DNA of 8,533 nucleotides from an uncultured Veillonella sp. (GTDB lineage Bacteria; Bacillota; Negativicutes; Veillonellales; Veillonellaceae): the NCBI GenBank assembly GCA_900766125.1, contig CAAFUD010000225.1, forward strand, positions 1 to 8,533, in the 5' to 3' direction. Both the position numbers and the translations under genes were made by a program. Numbering within the stretch: position 1 is the first letter of the stretch; every line of letters begins with the position of its first letter. Below the pieces are notes generated by a model that ran no database searches, was not told where the DNA came from, and was given only the letters and a program-made list of their open reading frames with translations. Of the stretch, positions 1 through 6,229 are shown piece by piece.

Positions 1-628
1 GCTTCATCATAAGCAAGGCTTGAGCTGCCATTTCATTACTTAAATGGCCTTCATCACTGGCCACCCGTTGTTTTAAAAATGGTTGATACGGTCCAAAACG
101 CAACATATGAGGATCGTAATTAGCCTCTAGCACTAACAACGTACTATCATCGATTCTATGTAATATATCATCAGAAATGATACCCGTATCGGTCACGACT
201 GTAGCCTTGTCTTTTCCAGAAAATACATTTATTCCGATTGGATCTGCTGCATCATGACTCACTGCAAAAGGTTCTACAATGAGATTCCCCAAGGTCAAAC
301 TCCCTTTAGTCAGTTCAATTAATTGATTCTTTGGTACGACGAGCTTGTCTTGTATTTCACGCCACGTCCCCTGTTTCGTGTACACAGGAATATCAAAACG
401 TTTCAACAATTGTTGAAGCCCTGCAATATGATCACTATGTTCATGACTGATAAAAATGCCCTCTACCTGTGCCATATCGATATGCAATTCTTTTAAACCA
501 TTGACGATGCGCCGGCAACTAATGCCCACATCGTGCAATATGACGGAGTTCCCTTTTTTTATTACTGTACAATTGCCCTTACTACCACTAGCAAGGACAT
601 GGACCTCCAACGGTGAGGATTCACTCAT
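1..628 (-). CDS. yycJ: YycJ/WalJ-family metallo-beta-lactamase-fold hydrolase (3' end cut by window)
   Basis: The frame is open from the ATG at 628 to the window edge, giving 209 residues of a family that is usually about 265 long, so roughly the last fifth is outside. The N-terminal LASGSKGNC (residues 12-20) is the YycJ signature. The metal-binding motif HEHSDH is at residues 62-67, SHDA at 124-127, TDTG at 146-149, and a GHLSN block near 194-198 matches the GHVSN of B. subtilis YycJ. Family members are cytoplasmic metal-dependent nucleases, reported in Bacillus to act as an exonuclease in mismatch repair and often encoded beside the WalKR two-component genes; whether that context holds here cannot be seen. 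A GGAG ribosome site lies 7 bases before the ATG. The gene follows the RuBisCO-like gene after about 106 bases with no clear terminator between them, so read-through is possible. I see no functional link to the purine genes. Confidence 0.9.
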   Translation of the reverse strand, partial: MSESSPLEVHVLASGSKGNCTVIKKGNSVILHDVGISCRRIVNGLKELHIDMAQVEGIFISHEHSDHIAGLQQLLKRFDIPVYTKQGTWREIQDKLVVPKNQLIELTKGSLTLGNLIVEPFAVSHDAADPIGINVFSGKDKATVVTDTGIISDDILHRIDDSTLLVLEANYDPHMLRFGPYQPFLKQRVASDEGHLSNEMAAQALLMMK

Positions 629-734
629 CAAAACACTCCATATACTTAATCATAATTCTTTACATATTTTTGTGAAAGTCAGTGACTTAGTTATTCGATA
701 TAACTATTGTATTAAGTTATGTACGCCTAAACTA
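629..734. promoter_or_regulatory. Intergenic spacer with two short dyads, possible operator
   Basis: This spacer lies between the RuBisCO-like gene and yycJ. It holds a perfect odd-length palindrome, AAGTCA-G-TGACTT at 676-688, and a nearby dyad, AGTTAT-TCGAT-ATAACT at 689-705. Neither has a following T-run, so they are not intrinsic terminators. A TATGAT hexamer on the minus strand lies downstream of them towards yycJ, but I see no convincing -35 box at the right distance. A regulator site or weak promoter for yycJ is possible; this is inference from symmetry only. Confidence 0.25.
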
Positions 735-1925
735 TTATGACTTACTTTCAGATAAGTCAGTCAAACGCTCTACAAAGTAAGCCATATTAGACTCGATATC
801 CGGACCTCTACGGAACATATCGCCCCCAACGAGGAACATCGTATCATTGCCATACAACTTAACTAGTTCATTAAGACGAGCATCTGTTACACCACCACCT
901 GGAGCTGGGCAAGCCGCTTTCATCAATGCCATAGGTTGTTTAATATAATTCGAAATTCTCTTACATTGCTCCTCTGTGAAAGTAAATCGTCCACCATAGG
1001 ATACAAAGATTGGCATATCAGCCCCAAAAATACGAGGTAACAAGCCTAATTGTAGATAATCAGCTATACCAGATGTGCCAGGACTTACAAATCCACCTGA
1101 ATAAGCGGGATGATGAATAATGGGCAATCCTAATTTTTCATCACTAGCCAGTTTATGTAGCCAACCAAACCCAACTAGTCCTGATGCTACCATAAGGGCC
1201 GTTGCGCCAGCTTCCTTAGCAAAATAAGCACGTTCTATTACGTCTGTACCATCGCCAGACACATTAGCTGCATATAAGGTATGTGTGCCGTGTTTATCAT
1301 TCATTTCACGCACTATAGCAGCACATCGCTTTACCCGATCTTTAAATTGAGAGAATGACTGATTAGAAATACCATGGTCATCCTTAATGACATCTGCCCC
1401 ACCACGTGTATAAGCACCACACATACAAGCTAGCTCTTCATTAGGTGTCCCCATAGGTTTTACAACGGCTTGAATCATAGGACGCGTTGGTGTTTCCACT
1501 AGTTGGCGAATCCCATGCAAACCAAAACGTGGTCCTTTAAACACATCGTAAAGAGTTGGGCATAATTCAACATCTACCACCCAAATATGAGGTTGTAAGG
1601 ATGAATTTCCAAAAACAACATTTAAAAATTGCGTTGCTTCTAAGGCAGTAGTATCTACAAGATATGAAATACGAGCCACATAGTAACGAGATATATCGAT
1701 AACAGCATTTGGCATGACACCAACATTAACATATGCAGAATCCTGTTTCATCGGTTCAAGAGATTCTAATCGACCAGTAATGGTTCCTTTAATATATGGA
1801 TCTGTGACAAACTCATAAGGAAACTCTATGGTTTGTTCTACTTGAACAGCCCACGCAATAGCTTTTGCCTCTTCATATGAACTTGCTTCTATTCGATACG
1901 TAACTATAAATCGCTCGTCTTTCAT
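735..1925 (-). CDS. RuBisCO-like protein (form IV type, KDDH variant), substrate unknown
   Basis: The product has 396 residues and homology to the RuBisCO large subunit over both domains. The N-terminal part ends in the conserved FKGPRFGLHGIR stretch (about 129-140), and the TIM barrel opens with VVKPMG (about 154-159). The metal-site segment GGADVIKDDHGISNQ spans 175-189: the lysine that is carbamylated in true RuBisCO is K181 and the aspartate ligand D183, but the usual glutamate ligand is H184. The equivalent of RuBisCO K177 is a methionine. Loop 6 reads SYGGRF near 309-314, so the catalytic K334 is absent, perhaps replaced by R313. The phosphate-site glycines survive as PGGG (342-345) and VGGD (366-369). 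Carboxylation of ribulose bisphosphate is therefore very unlikely. Related proteins act as enolases, isomerases or decarboxylases on sugar phosphates in methionine salvage and apiose breakdown; which of these, if any, applies cannot be told. I chose the ATG at 1925 because AAAGGAG lies 7 bases upstream; an in-frame TTG at 1943 overlaps that site. Confidence 0.93.
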   Translation of the reverse strand: MKDERFIVTYRIEASSYEEAKAIAWAVQVEQTIEFPYEFVTDPYIKGTITGRLESLEPMKQDSAYVNVGVMPNAVIDISRYYVARISYLVDTTALEATQFLNVVFGNSSLQPHIWVVDVELCPTLYDVFKGPRFGLHGIRQLVETPTRPMIQAVVKPMGTPNEELACMCGAYTRGGADVIKDDHGISNQSFSQFKDRVKRCAAIVREMNDKHGTHTLYAANVSGDGTDVIERAYFAKEAGATALMVASGLVGFGWLHKLASDEKLGLPIIHHPAYSGGFVSPGTSGIADYLQLGLLPRIFGADMPIFVSYGGRFTFTEEQCKRISNYIKQPMALMKAACPAPGGGVTDARLNELVKLYGNDTMFLVGGDMFRRGPDIESNMAYFVERLTDLSESKS

Positions 1926-1932
1926 AATGCGT

Positions 1933-1939
1933 CTCCTTT
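1933..1939 (-). promoter_or_regulatory. Ribosome binding site fixing the RuBisCO-like start
   Basis: AAAGGAG on the minus strand, 7 bases before the ATG at 1925. It excludes the upstream in-frame TTG at 1943, whose following codons are this site itself, and so removes six residues from the longest possible frame. Confidence 0.85.
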
Positions 1940-1955
1940 GCAATAATATTATTTA

Positions 1956-1984
1956 ATTATATACCAAAGTAGTACACGATTCCA
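1956..1984 (-). promoter_or_regulatory. Probable sigma-A promoter of the RuBisCO-like gene
   Basis: A perfect -10 box TATAAT lies at 1956-1961 on the minus strand. Seventeen bases upstream is TGGAAT at 1979-1984, a poor -35 match (3 of 6). The predicted start near 1949 would give a leader of about 25 bases. The promoter begins immediately after the T-run of the upstream terminator, which supports the RuBisCO-like gene being its own transcription unit. The weak -35 suggests low basal activity or an activator; that is inference. Confidence 0.6.
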
Positions 1985-1987
1985 CAC

Positions 1988-2025
1988 AAAAAAGGGCTCA
2001 CTCTAAAACTAGAGTGAGCCCTTTT
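1988..2025 (-). terminator. Strong intrinsic terminator closing the purine operon
   Basis: A perfect 16-base-pair stem, AAAAGGGCTCACTCTA (1990-2005) with TAGAGTGAGCCCTTTT (2010-2025), surrounds a four-base loop. On the minus strand the stem runs into six T residues (1988-1993). The plus strand has only four T residues after the stem, so it should work mainly on the minus-strand operon. It sits about 105 bases after the permease stop, and the intervening 2026-2129 holds no gene, only a small dyad TATTGT-GAAAG-ACAATA at 2075-2091. Confidence 0.93.
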
Positions 2026-2129
2026 AAAATCGAAAACATGTATATAGATGTTTTACCTATACAAACAAGGTTTCTATTGTGAAAGACAATACATGTAATC
2101 GTATGAGAATAAACTCGTCTAACTATATA

Positions 2130-3515
2130 TTATTGATAGAAATGTTTAGGATAGCCTTTGAATCGTGTGAAGTGACGGTATTTATGTATTGCACGATTAG
2201 GTTCGTTAACAGTTTTGTAACCAAAGCCATTGAATACAACGTTTAGAAGAACGGCAATGATACTACCAGCTGTGATACCAGATTTCAAAAGAATTTGAGC
2301 CCAATCTGGGAAATGAGCGTAGAAGTTAGGCGCAGCTAGAGGAATCATGGATACACCAATACTGATTGCTACTAACATCAAGTTGTAGTTACCATCAAAG
2401 CTAACTTTACCAAGGGAACGGATACCGCTGGCAATAATCATACCAAACATTGCGATACCTGCACCGCCTAAAACGGCATTTGGGATACAAGCTACGATAG
2501 CAGCTAATTTAGGGAAAAGACCTAATAAAATAAGAATAACACCAGATGCTGCTACAACGAAGCGGCTCTTAACACGTGTTACAGCGATAAGACCAACGTT
2601 TTGAGCGAACGCTGTGTAAGGGAAGCTGTTAAGAATACCACCGATAAGAGTAGATAAGCCATCAGCACGAAGTACTGCAGCCAACTCTTTTTGACCGATA
2701 GGTTTATCAACGATTTCGCCTACTGCGATACTGTCACCAGTTGTTTCAACCATAACTACGAGCATTACAATGATCATAGAAATGATAGAAGCAAAGTCAA
2801 AGGTTGGAAGACCAAAATATAACGGTGTTACAATGGATACCCATTGAGAACGACCTACTTCGGAGAAGTCAGTAACACCACAAAGCATAGCAAGGGCTGT
2901 ACCGAGGATAAGACCTACTAAGATTGCTAGATTACCAATAAATCCTTTACCAAATCGATAGGTTATAATAACAATAACAAATGTAGCTACACCAAGGGCA
3001 ATGTTAAGCGGATCACCAAAGTTTGGACTGCCTGCACCGCCGCCCATCCATTTAACTGCTACTGGCATCAAGTTGATACCAATAATAGTAATGATAGTGC
3101 CTGTTACTACAGGTGGGAATAGACGAATCAAACGACTAAAGAATGGAGCCACAAGGAATGTAAAGATACCGGCTACGATAATCGCACCGTAGATAGTTGT
3201 AATATCATGCTGCTGACCAATCATAATCATTGGACCTACAGAAGCAAATGTTACACCTTGAATAAGAGGAATACGACCACCGATAGGACCAAAGCCTAAT
3301 GTTTGAATCAATGTAGCAACACCACATGTGAACAAGTCGGCCGTAATCAAACGAATTAAGTCTTCAATAGGTAAGTTCATCGCTTGTGCGATGATGATTG
3401 GTACCGCTACTGCACCTGCGTACATAGCTAGTACGTGCTGTAAGCCATAAGCAAACAATTGCGGGATTGGCAGCATACCATCTACATGGTCGACGCCAGA
3501 TATAGCTTTACTCAT
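2130..3515 (-). CDS. NCS2-family purine (xanthine/urate/uracil type) permease
   Basis: The product is a 461-residue inner-membrane protein made of many hydrophobic segments, as expected for the nucleobase:cation symporter-2 family (14 membrane segments, proton or sodium symport). The QHVLAMYAG motif at 26-34 includes the conserved histidine of segment 1. VETTGD at 256-261 supplies the segment-8 glutamate (E257) and aspartate (D261) known to matter in E. coli XanQ. AQNVG at 304-308 gives the substrate-site Gln and Asn. Residues 344-364, IPNAVLGG through the following FG and G, match the family signature pattern at every position. The QNVG form favours xanthine or urate over uracil, but substrate cannot be fixed from sequence. 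It lies downstream of the molybdenum hydroxylase, which suggests it feeds that enzyme. The ATG at 3515 is chosen because GAGGTGA lies 5 bases upstream; an in-frame GTG at 3524 falls inside that site. Confidence 0.93.
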   Translation of the reverse strand: MSKAISGVDHVDGMLPIPQLFAYGLQHVLAMYAGAVAVPIIIAQAMNLPIEDLIRLITADLFTCGVATLIQTLGFGPIGGRIPLIQGVTFASVGPMIMIGQQHDITTIYGAIIVAGIFTFLVAPFFSRLIRLFPPVVTGTIITIIGINLMPVAVKWMGGGAGSPNFGDPLNIALGVATFVIVIITYRFGKGFIGNLAILVGLILGTALAMLCGVTDFSEVGRSQWVSIVTPLYFGLPTFDFASIISMIIVMLVVMVETTGDSIAVGEIVDKPIGQKELAAVLRADGLSTLIGGILNSFPYTAFAQNVGLIAVTRVKSRFVVAASGVILILLGLFPKLAAIVACIPNAVLGGAGIAMFGMIIASGIRSLGKVSFDGNYNLMLVAISIGVSMIPLAAPNFYAHFPDWAQILLKSGITAGSIIAVLLNVVFNGFGYKTVNEPNRAIHKYRHFTRFKGYPKHFYQ

Positions 3516-3520
3516 AAGAA

Positions 3521-3527
3521 TCACCTC
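3521..3527 (-). promoter_or_regulatory. Ribosome binding site fixing the permease start
   Basis: GAGGTGA on the minus strand, 5 bases before the ATG at 3515. The alternative GTG start at 3524 lies within it and would have no ribosome site of its own. Confidence 0.75.
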
Positions 3528-3555
3528 ATATCTTACGTTTTAGTTACTAGTAAAT

Positions 3556-3583
3556 AATATAGTCATACTATCGTACATGATAG
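3556..3583 (-). promoter_or_regulatory. Possible weak promoter and operator for the permease
   Basis: On the minus strand a -10-like TATATT (3556-3561) lies 16 bases from a poor -35-like CTATCA (3578-3583, 3 of 6). Small overlapping dyads cover the same place: ATAGT-CAT-ACTAT at 3559-3571 and CTATC-GTACAT-GATAG at 3568-3583. This would allow the permease to be expressed apart from the enzymes and controlled by a repressor. Support is weak; AT-rich spacers often give such matches. Confidence 0.25.
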
Positions 3584-3623
3584 AGTTTAGAGAAATCTCA
3601 TCGACTTCACGTGGGAACCTTGA

Positions 3624-3649
3624 TGGTCAGGGGCTAAGGCCCCTAACCA
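3624..3649 (-). other. Strong stem-loop after the hydroxylase gene, without a U-run
   Basis: The minus-strand RNA can form an 11-pair stem, UGGUUAGGGGC with GCCCCUGACCA, around a CUUA loop, with a single G-U pair. It begins 13 bases after the stop codon of the hydroxylase gene, where a terminator would be expected, but the bases that follow (UCAAGG) lack a U-run. It may protect the 3' end of the enzyme mRNA, mark a processing site, or reduce read-through into the permease. The fold is seen in the sequence; the role is inferred. Confidence 0.65.
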
Positions 3650-3662
3650 CTAAGCAAATATT

Positions 3663-6212
3663 CTATTTTTTATAACCTGTATGTTGAATCGGCAAGGATC
3701 TACGTGGTTCTCCGTCAATACGACGATACGCATTTGCAATAGCTGGTGCAATTGGAATACTGGAAATTTCACCAATACCTTTAGCGCCGTATGCATATTG
3801 TTCTGGTGTCCCCTTTTCAATCAAACTCACATGAATTGGTGGACATTGTGTCGCTCTAAGAAGACCTAGAGTGCCGTATTTAGCTGTTACATAGCCATCT
3901 TTATAAGGGAAGTCTTCTGTTACAGCAAAGCCCATACCCATGATAGCGCCGCCTTCAGCTTGACCAGCACAGGATTGTGGGTTAACTACACGACCTACGT
4001 CGTATGCTACATGTAAATCAGCAATTTTATTATCTTCACCAATTGTTGCTACACAAGCACCGTAACCATAGGCAACGTGATTTTTTGGATGTGGTTTATC
4101 AGAGTTAAATGGATCTGTTGCACCAAGGAACTCTTCATAAATTTCTACGCCATTCAGTTCTTCTAATGTCTTAGTTTCTAACATTTCTTTTAAGCGAAGA
4201 CTTGCTTTACGCGTTGCTTCACCAGTAAATACTGTTTGACGAGATGCAGTAGTTGTACCAGAGTCTGGAGTACGTACTGTATCAGGACGTTCTACAAATA
4301 CCTTATCCGCTGTTAAACCAGTTGTTTCACAAAGTACTTGAGTAGCCATAGTGGCCATACCTTGACCGATACATGCTGCACCAGTACGGATACGAACTTT
4401 ACCATCACGTACTTCTAAGATAACGCGACCAGTATCAGGTAAACCTACACCGATACCACTGTTTTTCAAACATACTGCAAGACCTGTACGGTCAGATGCA
4501 TAGTATGCATCTTTTACTGCTTCCAAACATTCTGCTAATGCAGTTTCTTCGGAGCAAATTTGGCCGTTTGGTAAAGAATCACCAGGGCGAACAACGTTTT
4601 TATAACGGAACTCCCAAGGATCCATGCCTACCAATGCAGCTAATTCATCAATGTTTTGTTCTTGACCAAAGATAGTTTGTGTTACGCCGAACCCGCGGAA
4701 TGCACCACCAGGAACAGTATTTGTGTAAACGCAAACACCATCAAAAGCAAAATTATCAAATTTGTAAGGACCACAAGAGTGTGTACCTGCACGTTGAAGT
4801 ACAGGACCACCTAAGGATGCATATGCACCACAGTTAGATACGATGTTCACCTTACTTGCTACCAAGTTACCTTCTGCATCACAAGCCGTAGTAATATCCA
4901 TTTCCATCGCATGTCGTTTAGGATGAATATTAAGACTTTCTTGACGAGAGAAGAGAACCTTAGTTGGTTTGCCTGTGAGCCAAGCTACAAGAGATGCATG
5001 ATGCTGTACGCTCATGTCCTCTTTACCACCAAAGCCACCACCTACAAGCATACTATGAACTTTTACAGATTCCTCAGGAATGCCAAGCATACGAGATACT
5101 TCATGACGATCATCGTAAACATTTTGGCTACCGGAATGTAAATGAATTACATCGCCTTCACGATATGCTACAGCACATTCAGGTTCCATGAATGCATGGT
5201 CGGTTTGAGGTGTGGAATAGTGATTCGTCACTACAAATGCGGCCTCAGCAATAGCCTTATCTACATCACCACGAGATAATGTTTGACGAGTCAATATATT
5301 TCCGTCTGGATGTAATTGAGGTGCATCCGGTTTCAATGCTTCTAATGGGTCTACTACAGGCTCTAACTCTGTATAATCAACTTCGACGAGAGCAAGAACT
5401 TCGTCCAAATATTTCTTTTCTGTAGTTGCTACTAATGCAATTGCATCGCCAACATAGCGAGTATTATCACCTTCTGCGATGAGTACATCCCAGTCTGGCA
5501 CTAAGTGACCAGTCTTATTGAATGGTACATCTTTAGCAGTCAAAGCCGTTACACACTTAGGATGTGCAAGTGCTTTAGACACATCAACGCGATCGACTCT
5601 AGCACGAGGGTATTTAGAACGCAACGCTTTTGCGTAAATCATGCCATCCATATGGATATCGTCAGCATATTTTCCAGTACCAAGTGCTTTTTCCTCCGCA
5701 TCAACGCGGTGTAAACGAGCACCTACATTACCAGTTGTATCCTTTTCAGGAACTGGTAAGTTCTCACGGAACATTTTTGCTGCCAGCATAATGCCTTCTT
5801 CGATTTTCACATAACCAGTACAACGACAGATATTGCCTAAAATAGCTTTTTTAACATCGTCAGGTGTAGGGTCATTATTTTCATCAATCAAAACTTTTGC
5901 ACTAATAATCATACCTGGGATACAGAAACCACACTGCACCGCTCCGCATTCACCAAAAGCATAGGTGTATACCGCTTTTTCCCGTTCAGATAGGCCCTCA
6001 ATTGTTACGACTGATTTACCATCTAATTGGGATAATTTAGTTACACAAGCCTTTGCTTTTTTTCCGTCTATAATTACTGTACACGTACCACAAGCACCAG
6101 CACTACAACCTTCTTTAGTGCCCGTCAATTTCAAATCAGCTCTCAAGAAATCAATTAAACGTTGATCCTCTTGAACCTCATGTTGGGTGCCATTCACTTG
6201 AAAGCGGTACAT
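3663..6212 (-). CDS. Selenium-dependent-type molybdenum hydroxylase, probable xanthine dehydrogenase (2Fe-2S + Mo domains in one chain)
   Basis: The 849-residue product hydroxylates a purine ring carbon with water and passes the electrons to iron-sulfur clusters; it should act in the cytoplasm. The N-terminal plant-type 2Fe-2S domain has Cys 36, 41, 44 and 56. The second 2Fe-2S domain has Cys 94, 97, 129 and 131 (QCGFC, CRC). The molybdopterin domains follow from about 165. GGGFGGKE (391-398) gives E398, equivalent to substrate-binding E802 of bovine xanthine dehydrogenase. R474 lies exactly 31 residues before the Phe of AFRGF, the same spacing as bovine R880. Q363 matches Q767, and E815 in GAKGIGE is the catalytic glutamate. 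Size and fused layout fit the selenium-dependent molybdenum hydroxylase 1 family of D. gigas aldehyde-oxidoreductase shape. There is no FAD domain. Selenium would be a labile ligand, not selenocysteine. The ATG at 6212 has AGGAGGG 6 bases upstream; the ATG at 6242 would overlap hydA. Confidence 0.92.
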   Translation of the reverse strand: MYRFQVNGTQHEVQEDQRLIDFLRADLKLTGTKEGCSAGACGTCTVIIDGKKAKACVTKLSQLDGKSVVTIEGLSEREKAVYTYAFGECGAVQCGFCIPGMIISAKVLIDENNDPTPDDVKKAILGNICRCTGYVKIEEGIMLAAKMFRENLPVPEKDTTGNVGARLHRVDAEEKALGTGKYADDIHMDGMIYAKALRSKYPRARVDRVDVSKALAHPKCVTALTAKDVPFNKTGHLVPDWDVLIAEGDNTRYVGDAIALVATTEKKYLDEVLALVEVDYTELEPVVDPLEALKPDAPQLHPDGNILTRQTLSRGDVDKAIAEAAFVVTNHYSTPQTDHAFMEPECAVAYREGDVIHLHSGSQNVYDDRHEVSRMLGIPEESVKVHSMLVGGGFGGKEDMSVQHHASLVAWLTGKPTKVLFSRQESLNIHPKRHAMEMDITTACDAEGNLVASKVNIVSNCGAYASLGGPVLQRAGTHSCGPYKFDNFAFDGVCVYTNTVPGGAFRGFGVTQTIFGQEQNIDELAALVGMDPWEFRYKNVVRPGDSLPNGQICSEETALAECLEAVKDAYYASDRTGLAVCLKNSGIGVGLPDTGRVILEVRDGKVRIRTGAACIGQGMATMATQVLCETTGLTADKVFVERPDTVRTPDSGTTTASRQTVFTGEATRKASLRLKEMLETKTLEELNGVEIYEEFLGATDPFNSDKPHPKNHVAYGYGACVATIGEDNKIADLHVAYDVGRVVNPQSCAGQAEGGAIMGMGFAVTEDFPYKDGYVTAKYGTLGLLRATQCPPIHVSLIEKGTPEQYAYGAKGIGEISSIPIAPAIANAYRRIDGEPRRSLPIQHTGYKK

Positions 6213-6218
6213 ATATAG

Positions 6219-6225
6219 CCCTCCT
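6219..6225 (-). promoter_or_regulatory. Ribosome binding site fixing the hydroxylase start
   Basis: AGGAGGG on the minus strand, 6 bases before the ATG at 6212 and placed between the hydA stop (6230-6232) and that start. Two further in-frame ATGs upstream (6242 and 6230) would read through this site and are rejected. Confidence 0.9.
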
Positions 6226-6229
6226 CTCA

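Noticed and set aside
456..740. Plus-strand open frame of 94 codons
   Set aside because: It is antisense to the N-terminal part of yycJ and its leader; the minus-strand protein has clear family motifs and this one has none.
735..1925. Functional carbon-fixing RuBisCO
   Set aside because: The loop-6 lysine is absent, the third metal ligand is histidine and the K177 equivalent is lost.
3624..3649. Intrinsic terminator after the hydroxylase gene
   Set aside because: The stem is strong, but no T-run follows on either strand, unlike the clear terminator at 1988-2025.
3516..3662. Purine or molybdenum-cofactor riboswitch before the permease
   Set aside because: The spacer was read for the purine aptamer core segments and for a Moco-type leader; neither is recognisable. 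Only the simple stem-loop is seen.
3663..6212. Selenocysteine codon in the molybdenum hydroxylase
   Set aside because: The frame has no internal TGA. Selenium in this enzyme family is a labile ligand added by accessory proteins, so none is expected.
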